Part shown: positions 25,854-33,999 of the stretch, one piece after another
Numbering within the stretch: the stretch's first letter is position 1
How the letters are laid out: each line of letters opens with the position of its first letter
Source: Paenibacillus_I sp035510375
GTDB lineage: Bacteria; Bacillota; Bacilli; Paenibacillales; Paenibacillaceae
Assembly (NCBI RefSeq): GCF_035510375.1
Contig: NZ_DATKHG010000028.1
Direction: 5' to 3' (one strand)
DNA length: 64,000 nucleotides
Program-made: the position numbers and the translations under genes
The notes under the pieces: model-generated
What the model saw: the letters and a program-made list of their open reading frames with translations, nothing else
Told to the model about the DNA's origin: nothing
Database searches by the model: none

Positions 25854-26747
25854 TTACATTTGTTTCCTGTACGAAATCCAATACTGCGCGCCCGTGACGG
25901 CCATCATGATGAAACCCATCAGAATCGCCATGGCGGAACCCATCCCCAACTGGTTGAGGTCAAACACCGTGCGCTGGATGCCCATAATGAGCGAGTTGGT
26001 CGTGCCTTCCGGACCGCCGCCCGTAATAAGCCGTGTCTGTCCGAACAGATTGAAGGAAGCAATGACCGTCGTGATCATGATGAACACGGCGACATTCCGG
26101 ATGTCCGGGAGCGTAATGTGATAAAATTTCTTGAACGCGCCCGCACCATCCAGATCGGCAGCTTCGTAGAGCGTATCGTCCACCTCGTCGATGGCATTCA
26201 GAAACAGAAGCATGTTGAACCCGATCGTCCACCATACCGTTGCGATCAGAATCGTAATCCACGCCTGGGGCTGCTCATTCAGCCACCGGATCGGCTCGCC
26301 AAGCTTCAAAGTGGCCAGCGCATTATTGACGAAACCGCCATTCTCGTTAAACAGCCATCGAAAGACGGCGGATACGGCCGTTACCGAGATGGAATAGGAA
26401 ATAAAAAACACCGTCCGGTAGATGGTTTTCAATCCGGCCGGCAGTTTGTCGATCATAAGCGCAAGCCCCAGACTGACCAATACGAGAGGGGGAACGCTGA
26501 TAAACACGAATATCAGGGTGTTTTTTAAAGCTTCCATGAAAATATCATTGTAAATCGTTCCTGGCGTCAGAAGCGCCAAATAATTATCGAGTCCGGAAAA
26601 TGTGCGTTTGCCGCTCGCCACGTTCCAATTGTAGAGACTGGCGAACACGCCGTATGCCAGCGGAACCAACCAGAACAGCACGAATGCCAGCACAAACGGG
26701 GCAACGAACAATAACGCCCATTTGACGGTCGATTTGCGGCTGGTCAT
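25854..26747 (-). CDS. Sugar ABC transporter permease, MalF type (operon 3)
   Basis: The 297-residue protein starts at 26747 (MTSRKSTVKWALLFVAPFV), 8 nt after AAGGGAG. Six predicted helices, the first loop with YNWNVASGKRTFSGLDNY, the EAA loop EAADLDGAGAFKKFYHITLP and ITGGGPEGTTN mark a CUT1 MalF subunit. Confidence 0.95.
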   Translation of the reverse strand: MTSRKSTVKWALLFVAPFVLAFVLFWLVPLAYGVFASLYNWNVASGKRTFSGLDNYLALLTPGTIYNDIFMEALKNTLIFVFISVPPLVLVSLGLALMIDKLPAGLKTIYRTVFFISYSISVTAVSAVFRWLFNENGGFVNNALATLKLGEPIRWLNEQPQAWITILIATVWWTIGFNMLLFLNAIDEVDDTLYEAADLDGAGAFKKFYHITLPDIRNVAVFIMITTVIASFNLFGQTRLITGGGPEGTTNSLIMGIQRTVFDLNQLGMGSAMAILMGFIMMAVTGAQYWISYRKQM

Positions 26748-26774
26748 AGACACCGCTCCCTTCGACAAAATGTA

Positions 26775-26824
26775 GGACGGCCCCGAGCAGATGGCCATCT
26801 TGCCCGGCATACACGGAGCCGTCC
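26775..26824 (-). promoter_or_regulatory. Intra-operon hairpin after binding-protein gene 3
   Basis: GGACGGC pairs with GCCGTCC around a 36-nt loop that can fold further; TACATTTTG follows on the minus strand. It lies 14 bp after the binding-protein stop and probably acts as a partial terminator or 3' stabiliser. Confidence 0.6.
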
Positions 26825-26837
26825 GAATCCGAATGTA

Positions 26838-28163
26838 TTACGGCTGTGTAGCCGCGATTTGCTGTGCTTTGCCCGTCGCTTCTTCCAGAAGCTTCATGAC
26901 TTCATCTTTCGTGATATTTTCCGTCGTGACGATTTTACTGAACACGGTTTCATTCATGAAGCGCATCTGCTCGCCGAACTGGTAAACCTGCGGTGCCTTG
27001 ATGAAGGTATCGAATTGCTGGATATTGGCATAGGGCAGCGGGTATTTGTCTTGATTCGCCGTCACCATCTCCATTGTCGCCTTGTGCACCGGAGCTTGGC
27101 CCGCATCCGCCCAATTGATCAAATTCTCCGGAGTAAACATGTATTTCAGGTAGGCGGCAATCCCCTCAAGCTTTTGTTCGTCTGTAACGCTCGCCGGTAC
27201 CGCGATGGTATTGGAATTTCCGTAAGCGCCCGGTTTGCCGCCGAGCGTCGGTACGGGTGCAACGCCGAGCTTGTCCGCATATTTTTCTTTGGCGGCCCCG
27301 TAGAACCACGGACCCGTCAGAGCGACCGCGGACTGGACGGAAGCATTCGCGTCCTTCGCCTCTTTCATGAACGATTGAAACTCACCGTCAAGGCCGAGAC
27401 CTGCGGGGGAAATCTTGTCTTTGAAAATCATTCGGTTAAAGACAAGCAGCGCATCCGCAAACTCGGACTGATTGAAGTTCAGGTAGTTGCCGCTTGCCAT
27501 GTTGATGCTGTTTTGCCCCGCAATGGTCATCATGTAGAATTCAACCAGACCGCTGGACGGCACGCCCATCGCGTACAGGCCGGGATCTTTCGCCTGCAGT
27601 TCCTTCTGGAGAGAGACCAACTGGTCGTAGGTTGTCGGAGCTTCCGCCACAAGATCTTTATTGTAGAACATCGTCAGCGGATGGATGTCGAGCGGCAAAG
27701 CGTACATGGCTCCGTCCAATTTCACCAGGTCCACTCCCGCCGGGTGGAAATCGGTCTCCTTGATCCCCGCTTTGTCCATGATCGGGGCAACATCCTGGAT
27801 CAGACCGTCCAGTTTATAGGTTTGAAGATCGCTGGAGCGGATCATCACCAGATCGTAGTCGCCGGATTTGAATTTGGTGTAATGATCCTTTTCCTGCATT
27901 TCTTTCACGACGTATTTGTCCTGCGACCGGTTAAATCCATCGGTGATTTTTTTCATATAGCCGCCGTCGCCGCCGGTGAAGCCGTTGATGAAGGTGATTT
28001 CGATTTTCTCGCCGCTGCCTTCCGCCGATTCAGCGGTCCCGCCTTGATCGGCGCCGCTTTGATTGTTGCCGCTTTCGTTTCCTCCGTTGCCGCCGTTCGC
28101 GCATCCCGCCAACACCAGCGACAAAACAAGCAAAAGACTTAACCATTTTACCGCTTTGTTCAA
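26838..28163 (-). CDS. Extracellular sugar-binding lipoprotein (operon 3)
   Basis: The 441-residue protein starts at a TTG (28163), 6 nt after GGAGGGG; an upstream ATG in frame has no ribosome binding site. The signal peptide NKAVKWLSLLLVLSLVLAGC carries the lipid-modified Cys21, followed by an Asn/Gly/Ser tether and the SBP_bac_1 fold (FNRSQDKYVVKEMQEKDHY, DIHPLTMFYNKDLVAEAP). The operator of LacI3 lies upstream. It supplies the GH43-linked transporter. Confidence 0.94.
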   Translation of the reverse strand: MNKAVKWLSLLLVLSLVLAGCANGGNGGNESGNNQSGADQGGTAESAEGSGEKIEITFINGFTGGDGGYMKKITDGFNRSQDKYVVKEMQEKDHYTKFKSGDYDLVMIRSSDLQTYKLDGLIQDVAPIMDKAGIKETDFHPAGVDLVKLDGAMYALPLDIHPLTMFYNKDLVAEAPTTYDQLVSLQKELQAKDPGLYAMGVPSSGLVEFYMMTIAGQNSINMASGNYLNFNQSEFADALLVFNRMIFKDKISPAGLGLDGEFQSFMKEAKDANASVQSAVALTGPWFYGAAKEKYADKLGVAPVPTLGGKPGAYGNSNTIAVPASVTDEQKLEGIAAYLKYMFTPENLINWADAGQAPVHKATMEMVTANQDKYPLPYANIQQFDTFIKAPQVYQFGEQMRFMNETVFSKIVTTENITKDEVMKLLEEATGKAQQIAATQP

Positions 28164-28274
28164 AATGATCCCCTCCGTGTCGGATGATTTAATCCACAAT
28201 CTTGCCCAGCCGTTATTCCAATCGCCTGCTTCCGCCTTGCTTTTGCCCGCCGCATCACCACCTTCACCAATAAT

Positions 28275-28288
28275 TTAAAACGATTTAA
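28275..28288. promoter_or_regulatory. LacI3 operator before binding-protein gene 3
   Basis: TTAAAACGATTTAA differs at one base from the perfect palindrome before lacI3. TTGCGG on the minus strand (-35-like) and an AT-rich -10 flank it, so repressor binding would cover the promoter core. Confidence 0.75.
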
Positions 28289-28305
28289 ATTTTCCGCAAA
28301 AAAAT

Positions 28306-29334
28306 TTACCCGTCCTTTTTCGCCCCGCATGATTCACGGACAATCAGGTTTGTCGCAACGACGCTCTGTTTTTCTTCCGCCGGCTGTCCGTTCAACAGGG
28401 CGATCAGTTTCTGCGCGGCGATAATGCCTACCTCTTTCATCGGCTGGTGAATCGTAGTCAGGGCCGGCTGGATAAGCGATGCAAGCTCGATATCGTCGAA
28501 ACCGACCAGGGAGATGTCCTCGGGGATGTTGATGCGTTTTTCTCTGAAAAGCTTCATGGCGCCTACGGCCATCAAGTCGTTGCCGGCAAACAATGCGTCA
28601 AACGGAATTTCTCTGCCGACCAACTCGGCCGCCGCCTCGTAACCGGCTTCCTGCGAGAAATCTTTTTCCAGAACCAGCAGCGGATCGAACGGAATATTGT
28701 GATCCCGCAGCGCTTTCCGGTATCCTTCCAACCGGTCGTTGCCTGCTTGATGATCCAACGGTCCGGAGAAGTGGGCAATCCGTCTGCGGCCGAGTCGAAT
28801 CAGATGATCCGTTGCGGCATACGCGCCGCCGATGTCATCTCTCTCCACGCCAAGCACATCGTCATGCAGCCATTTTCCAAGGTAGACGAGCGGGAATCCG
28901 GATTCGATCAAACGCAGCAGGTTGCGGTCCTTCGTGGAGGCGGAGGACACAATAACCCCGTCCGCACGGCGATTGCGCAGCACCTTGTCATAGGCGGCCG
29001 ACAACTCCTGCTCCGACGGATTAAGCGAAAGCAGCAAATTGTACCCGTAGCCGTTCAAAACCTCGGTTATCCCCTCTAAAAGCTGCGAATAATACGGATG
29101 GGAGAATACATGTTGGGAGGTGTTCGGGATAATCAGCGCGATCGTTTCCGTTCTCTGCAATCTCAGGCTGCGTCCGATTTCATTCGGTATATAGTTGATT
29201 TTGTCGGCGGCTTCTTTCACCAGCTGTCTCGTTTTGATGCTTACTCTGTTATCGCCCGATAGGGCAAGCGAAACCGTAGCCGGCGAAACGCCGGCCAAAC
29301 GCGCGACATCTTTGATCGTTATATGTCTCGGCAT
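28306..29334 (-). CDS. LacI-family repressor LacI3
   Basis: The 342-residue protein has the N-terminal helix-turn-helix ITIKDVARLAGVSPATVSLA and a full sensor domain (TIALIIPNTSQHVFSHPYYS, LVGFDDIELASLIQPALTT). AAGGGG lies 5-6 nt before the ATG and touches its own operator at 29343-29356. The same palindrome recurs before the binding-protein gene, so it is predicted to repress itself and operon 3. Confidence 0.95.
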   Translation of the reverse strand: MPRHITIKDVARLAGVSPATVSLALSGDNRVSIKTRQLVKEAADKINYIPNEIGRSLRLQRTETIALIIPNTSQHVFSHPYYSQLLEGITEVLNGYGYNLLLSLNPSEQELSAAYDKVLRNRRADGVIVSSASTKDRNLLRLIESGFPLVYLGKWLHDDVLGVERDDIGGAYAATDHLIRLGRRRIAHFSGPLDHQAGNDRLEGYRKALRDHNIPFDPLLVLEKDFSQEAGYEAAAELVGREIPFDALFAGNDLMAVGAMKLFREKRINIPEDISLVGFDDIELASLIQPALTTIHQPMKEVGIIAAQKLIALLNGQPAEEKQSVVATNLIVRESCGAKKDG

Positions 29335-29342
29335 AATACCCC

Positions 29343-29397
29343 TTAAATCGATTTAATTTTATATATCAAAAATAGCACCGCTTTCAAACCGTGTCAA
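29343..29397 (-). promoter_or_regulatory. Promoter and operator of lacI3
   Basis: TTGACA (29392-29397), 17 bp and TATTTT (29369-29374) on the minus strand, followed by the perfect palindrome TTAAATCGATTTAA (29343-29356) next to the ribosome binding site. Confidence 0.8.
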
Positions 29398-29457
29398 GGG
29401 GAGCCCGTATTTATTCCGATTGATTCCGCCTTCCTGATAGAGTCGGCCCCGGATTAT

Positions 29458-29619
29458 TCATTCTTCCCCTGCGGACCGCTTGCTTCTGTACCAATACATG
29501 TAGATCTCTTTATAACCGAATTTATCGTAGAGCTTGTTCGCCGGCGCGTTGTTCCGGATGACCAGCAGGTAGCTTTTTGAGGCGCCGCCCAATGCCGGCC
29601 ATGCGTTCAAAGAATACTC
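29458..29619 (-). pseudogene. 3' remnant of a GNAT acetyltransferase gene
   Basis: A 53-codon open stretch without a start encodes KSYLLVIRNNAPANKLYDKF followed by GYKEIYMYWYR, the classic C-terminal end of GNAT proteins (strand, NxPAxxLYxKxGF, YWYR). Just upstream the frame closes and the rest of the gene is absent. It lies between lacI3 and the copper-amine-oxidase-like gene. A deletion removed about the first two thirds. Confidence 0.75.
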
Positions 29620-29661
29620 TCAACCGGCAAGTGCCGTATCACTCCGTTTCCTTGACTGCGC

Positions 29662-29703
29662 AAAAAAGCCGTCCCGGCAAAGTGAATCCGCCCGGGACAG
29701 CCG
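29662..29703 (-). terminator. Terminator after the copper-amine-oxidase-like gene
   Basis: GTCCCGG pairs with CCGGGAC, extended by GC pairs, and is followed by TTTTTT on the minus strand, 21 bp after the stop at 29725. Confidence 0.85.
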
Positions 29704-29724
29704 TTAGGTGCATGGTTATCGCCT

Positions 29725-30705
29725 TTATTGCACCGAAGCTTCCGCTTCCGGCGTTTTGTTCACGATGATTGCGCTGGATGTCTCCGCATCCCACGTTACA
29801 TCGGTGTCAAGCGCTTCGCTGAGGAAGCGCAGCGGAACCAGGACACGGTTGTCCTTCACCTTGCCGGGAACGTCAAGCGTTACCTCTTTTCCGTTAACCG
29901 TAGCGATCTTGCTGCCGAGCTTCAACTTCACTTCGACATTGTCTCGCTTAACGGTGATCGTTTTTGTAGCCGGATCATAGGTCACGTCCGCCTTCAGCGA
30001 TTCGGAGATCGCGCGGAACGGAACGAGGGTGCGTCCGCCTTCAGCGACGGGAGGCACGTCAAAGCTTACCGTTCTGCCGTTCACGTAAGTCTTGATGTAT
30101 TTGTCGCCCAGTTTGGTTTTCAGCTTGCTGAGCTTCTTGTACCCGTCGATATCGGCTGGATCCTCCGCCACCGCCTCCGCCTGCACATCCGCTGCGGCCT
30201 TCAGGTCGCCGTCCTTCTCAAGCGAGTAAACGACATCGGTTACCGATATCTCGGCATTCACATTAATGTTGTATTTGATTTTCAGGAGCTTCGCGATGCG
30301 GTCGCCTGCCGGCTTGCCCTTCACGTTCTCATGTGCGTTCAGCAGACCTTTGGCGCCTTTTTTATCTTTTTTGTCTTCATCGTCATGCCCGGAGTCCGAT
30401 TCCCTGTCGTCGCCGTACACCGAATCGGTTACCGTGCCGCCTTTCGCTTTGCCTTTATCCTTTTCCACTTTAACCTTCGCCTGGTCTTCCTTGTCTTCCT
30501 CGTCTTCCTTATGTTCCTTTTCCTCTTCTGCATCGCCTGTTTCCCGCTTGTCATGCGTTTCCTCTGCTTTCTGTGTTTCCTGTGTTTCCTGTGTTTCTTT
30601 GCCGTGCTTTTCGTTACTTCTATCGTTGGCTCCCGCAGCGGCAAACGCCGTGGAAGCCATGAGGCCAAAAACCAGTGCAATAATTAAAATTGCCGATTTT
30701 TTCAA
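29725..30705 (-). CDS. Secreted protein with copper-amine-oxidase N-terminal-like (stalk) domain
   Basis: The 326-residue protein has a Sec signal peptide (MKKSAILIIALVFGLMASTA then FAAAG), a highly charged Glu/Lys/Asp linker with ETQETQ repeats (about 30-140), and two copies of the copper-amine-oxidase-N repeat at about 205-320: VPPVAEGGRTLVPFRAISES and VPGKVKDNRVLVPLRFLSEA. In Paenibacillaceae this domain is common on cell-surface proteins and is not an oxidase by itself. It probably sits in the wall or outside the cell; the role is unknown. Confidence 0.85.
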   Translation of the reverse strand: MKKSAILIIALVFGLMASTAFAAAGANDRSNEKHGKETQETQETQKAEETHDKRETGDAEEEKEHKEDEEDKEDQAKVKVEKDKGKAKGGTVTDSVYGDDRESDSGHDDEDKKDKKGAKGLLNAHENVKGKPAGDRIAKLLKIKYNINVNAEISVTDVVYSLEKDGDLKAAADVQAEAVAEDPADIDGYKKLSKLKTKLGDKYIKTYVNGRTVSFDVPPVAEGGRTLVPFRAISESLKADVTYDPATKTITVKRDNVEVKLKLGSKIATVNGKEVTLDVPGKVKDNRVLVPLRFLSEALDTDVTWDAETSSAIIVNKTPEAEASVQ

Positions 30706-30816
30706 TTCAATCCCTCCGTCGATAATGTAGTTGTCCTGTCATTATAATTTTCGGATGAAAAATGATTTTTGTGTAGGTATATGGTACGATTTGTCTATTT
30801 TTTTTAAAACATAAAC

Positions 30817-30857
30817 CAAAAAAACCGACCCTTTTGCGCCGAAAAAGGACGGTTTCT
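30817..30857 (-). terminator. Terminator after the 75-residue protein
   Basis: AACCGTCC paired with GGGTCGGTT, with A/T pairing inside the stem, followed by TTTTTTT on the minus strand, directly after the stop at 30862. Confidence 0.85.
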
Positions 30858-30861
30858 TCAG

Positions 30862-31089
30862 TCAACTCGTTAACTTGATCAGTTTCTCGTTTCTCTCTTC
30901 CCGCTCTTCTTCAGAAACGAGATCATATTTCTTCAACAGATGAAACAGCTCGTTCAAGGTTTGCTGCGTACGCTCGTTTTTTAAAAATTGCCGCATCCTT
31001 TCACCCACTTGTTCCGGCAAAAAATCTTTCTGGCTTTCCAGCTTCCGCAGCACGTCTTCAAGGGAATGATCCAAATTGCATTCTCCCAT
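30862..31089 (-). CDS. Small acidic helical protein, 75 aa
   Basis: The start is ATG at 31089, 9 nt after GGAGG; a TTG two codons earlier is less likely. The sequence is nearly all helical (SLEDVLRKLESQKDFLPEQV, LNELFHLLKKYDLVSEEERE) with no membrane segment. It resembles small group-specific Firmicute proteins without known role. It is divergent from the germination operon, across a 148-bp gap. Confidence 0.7.
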   Translation of the reverse strand: MGECNLDHSLEDVLRKLESQKDFLPEQVGERMRQFLKNERTQQTLNELFHLLKKYDLVSEEEREERNEKLIKLTS

Positions 31090-31237
31090 CGGCAATCACC
31101 TCCTCCGATCAGATTCGATTTCCGTACATGCTTTTTCGCCCGCCGCGCTATTTTGATAATAGCAGAAACCGTTCAAAAAAGCGCATATTCCCCGGCCTTC
31201 CTGCAAATACTGGAAAAAACGTTGCGGGAGGCGCTCC

Positions 31238-31444
31238 ATGATCACGTTATTTTTCTTTCTCTTTTCGGCAGCGATGTTCCTCGTGCTTATCGCATTTGAT
31301 TTCATGATCTATCAGCAACCGGCAACATGGCTCATCGGACACCTGTTCACTCCGGTATCGGCCTCCGGCAAATGGACTCTCTTGTTCGCCTATTCTGCCG
31401 GCTTGGCGTCGGCCGTATGGAACGATATCAGGCTGCGGCGATGA
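31238..31444 (+). CDS. Small two-helix membrane protein, first gene of germination operon
   Basis: The 68-residue protein starts after GGGAGGCGCTCC. MITLFFFLFSAAMFLVLIAF and the helix around WTLLFAYSAGLASAVW are membrane segments, with RLRR at the end. Its stop overlaps the gerKB start (ATGA), so it is translated together with the germination permease. Small genes of this kind occur in some ger operons; its role is unknown. Confidence 0.75.
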   Translation: MITLFFFLFSAAMFLVLIAFDFMIYQQPATWLIGHLFTPVSASGKWTLLFAYSAGLASAVWNDIRLRR

Positions 31445-32556
31445 ATACCGAGAAAATATCTCCTTACCAGTTGTTCGCGCTGATCGTGTATCTGGAGATC
31501 GGGTCGGCCGCCGTGATCGGGTTCACGCCAGGTGCCAAACAGGACGCATGGCTATCCGTAACCGCCGCCGCCCTCATCGGAACTGCGCTGACAGCCTGGC
31601 ACAGCATGATTCTTCAGCAATATCCCGGAAAAAACCTGTATGAAATTTTGGGCCGGCAAATCGGCAAAAAAGGCGCGCTAATCCTCACCGCGGTCTACAC
31701 GACCTATTTTTTGTATTTATCGGCACGTGTGGTCCGCGATTTCTGCGAGCTGATGAACACCGTCATTTTCGTAAGAACACCCTTTGAAATAATCGCTCTG
31801 ACCGTCATGATAGTCATCGTCTACGGCGTTTATCTCGGGATCGAAGTATTGGGCCGGACTTCGGAGATATTTACTCCGTATTCACTCGGTTTTCTGCTGC
31901 TGGTCAGTATTATGCTTGTGTTCGGCGGAGACGTCCAGCTTCACCATATCCTGCCTGTGCTGCCGGACGGACTGCTTCCGGTATGGAAGGGCTTGTTCCC
32001 GACCGCCGTCACCTTTCCATTCGGAGAAATGGTCGCTTTTCTCGTTATCGGCGCGGCGTTGAAGCAAAGCTCCTCGCTTGCCAAGACGATGTTGTCCGGC
32101 ATCGCGGCCTCCGGAGTGCTGCTCATTTATTTCTCCTTTCTAAAAATTTTCGTTCTGGGCGGCGATGTGATGGAACGGTCTATGTTCCCCCTGCTGGAAG
32201 CCGCCAAATTCGTTTCCATTGCGAATTTCGTCGAACGGTTGGATGCGTTAATCGTGTTCACGATGATGACCGGGTTGTTCATCAAGATCAGCCTCTTTCT
32301 TTATGCCGCTCTCAAAGGCATCGGTTTCCTTTCCGGCAAGGATTACCGGCCCTTTGCGCTGCCTATGGGCTTGCTGGTGGTCGTGGCGGCGATCGTCATC
32401 GCCTCCGGCATCGCCGAGCATGTGCAGGAAGGGCTGATCCTGGTCCCCTATTGGCTTCATCTTCCCTTGCAATATGGGGTTCCGCTTGTTATCGGTTTGG
32501 TTGCCCTCCGGCATAAAAAGAAAAAAAGGGAGTTGACGGTTCATGGCTCCGACTAA
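31441..32556 (+). CDS. gerKB: Spore germination permease, GerKB/GerAB family
   Basis: The 371-residue APC-fold protein starts at MNTEKISPYQLFALIVYLEI (31441), overlapping the small gene by 4 bp; the frame upstream of it is spurious. About ten membrane helices are visible. GerAB-type proteins sit in the spore inner membrane and bind the germinant. It overlaps gerKA by 14 bp. The gene order B-A-C differs from the classical A-B-C order. Confidence 0.93.
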   Translation: MNTEKISPYQLFALIVYLEIGSAAVIGFTPGAKQDAWLSVTAAALIGTALTAWHSMILQQYPGKNLYEILGRQIGKKGALILTAVYTTYFLYLSARVVRDFCELMNTVIFVRTPFEIIALTVMIVIVYGVYLGIEVLGRTSEIFTPYSLGFLLLVSIMLVFGGDVQLHHILPVLPDGLLPVWKGLFPTAVTFPFGEMVAFLVIGAALKQSSSLAKTMLSGIAASGVLLIYFSFLKIFVLGGDVMERSMFPLLEAAKFVSIANFVERLDALIVFTMMTGLFIKISLFLYAALKGIGFLSGKDYRPFALPMGLLVVVAAIVIASGIAEHVQEGLILVPYWLHLPLQYGVPLVIGLVALRHKKKKRELTVHGSD

Positions 32557-33994
32557 CGATACCTTCAATGCGCTGCAGGAAGCGATAGGAGACACGGCGG
32601 ACTTTCACTCCGAAGAGTTCCTCGTAGGCAAGGAGCCCGTAACGGTTTCCTGGCTGACCTCGATGACGGATGGACAAATGATTGCGGATAAAATTATCGC
32701 TCCTCTTGCGATCTCGGCCGATGAGGCCGATCCGGCCGGGGATGAGACCCGGCTGGGGAAGCTGCTTAGGCGGCACATCCCCGCTTCGCAGCTGAAGCAA
32801 ACGGACAGCGGCAAGACGGCCGTCCAACTGCTGCTTGCCGGTTATGTCCTGCTCCGCAGCCGTCAAGGCTCAGGTTGGCATGCGGTAGAAGCAGCCGCAC
32901 AAAATTACAGGTCCGTTACGGAGCCCTCAACCCAGACGATTATCCGCGGGCCCAAGGAAGGTTTCACCGAGTCTGCCGAGGTCTCGATCGGTTTACTCCG
33001 AAAAAGGCTGCGGAACCCGAATCTTCGCTTCGAGCGGTTTACGGTCGGCAAAGAAACCGAGACCCCCGTCTATCTGGCTTTCGTCAGCAACATTGTGAAT
33101 GAGGGCATACTGAGAGAAGCGCGGCAGCGAATGCGCCGCATTGAGATCAACTCGGTCTTTGATTCGGGAAACCTGGAAGAGCTCATCACCGACAAAATCC
33201 ACTCGCCGTTTCCGCTTGTTTATAACTCGGAGAGGCCGGATACCATCGCATCCCATCTGCTTGCGGGCAAGGTAGCGTTGATTGTGGAAGGCAGTCCCTT
33301 CGTCCTGACCGTGCCGGTCGTTTTTCAGGACTTCTTTCAGATTTCGGAGGATTACTACCAGCCTTACATGATGAGCTCGTTCATCCGCTTCATCCGCTAT
33401 CTCTCGTTCCTGTTGGCCTTGCTGCTGCCTTCCATCTATGTCTCCCTCATCACTTTTCATCAGGAGCTTGTCCCTACGGAGTTTCTGCTCAGCGTCATGG
33501 CTCAACGGGAAGGCATTCCTTTTCCCGCGGCCGTCGAGGCCTTCCTCATGGAAGTGACGTTCGAAATATTAAGGGAAGCGGGCATCCGGATGCCCAGAGC
33601 GATCGGAGCAACCGTCTCCATTGTCGGCGGTCTCGTCATCGGACAGGCCGCCGTCGAGGCCGGGATCATCTCGAACATTATGGTTATCATCGTGGCGCTG
33701 ACGGCCATATCCAGCTTCGTTTCGCCGATCTACAGCTTTTCCATATCGACCCGGCTGCTGCGATTTGTACTGATTTTGCTTGGCGCAAGTTTGGGGATGT
33801 ACGGCGTTCTCCTCGGCATGATCGTCATGGTGCTCCATCTGTCTTCGCTGCGCTCGTTCGGCGTACCTTATCTGACTCCTTTCGCGCCCTTTAAGCTTAA
33901 AGAAATGAAAGATGTCATGCTGCGCTTTCCCATCAAGAGCTTAAAGAAAAGGCCGGTTTACCTCAAAACGAAAAAACCGCTGAAGCAGGAGTGA
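32543..33994 (+). CDS. gerKA: Spore germination protein, GerKA/GerAA family
   Basis: The 483-residue protein has a large soluble N-terminal domain (about 1-270, with VSWLTSMTDGQMIADKIIAP and a conserved NIVNEGILREARQRM) followed by a membrane domain with about five helices and a basic C-terminus (KSLKKRPVYLKTKKPLKQE). GerA-type proteins form the ion-channel part of the germinant receptor. The start lies inside the end of gerKB, with GGGAG upstream. Confidence 0.95.
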   Translation: MAPTNDTFNALQEAIGDTADFHSEEFLVGKEPVTVSWLTSMTDGQMIADKIIAPLAISADEADPAGDETRLGKLLRRHIPASQLKQTDSGKTAVQLLLAGYVLLRSRQGSGWHAVEAAAQNYRSVTEPSTQTIIRGPKEGFTESAEVSIGLLRKRLRNPNLRFERFTVGKETETPVYLAFVSNIVNEGILREARQRMRRIEINSVFDSGNLEELITDKIHSPFPLVYNSERPDTIASHLLAGKVALIVEGSPFVLTVPVVFQDFFQISEDYYQPYMMSSFIRFIRYLSFLLALLLPSIYVSLITFHQELVPTEFLLSVMAQREGIPFPAAVEAFLMEVTFEILREAGIRMPRAIGATVSIVGGLVIGQAAVEAGIISNIMVIIVALTAISSFVSPIYSFSISTRLLRFVLILLGASLGMYGVLLGMIVMVLHLSSLRSFGVPYLTPFAPFKLKEMKDVMLRFPIKSLKKRPVYLKTKKPLKQE

Positions 33995-33999
33995 CAACC

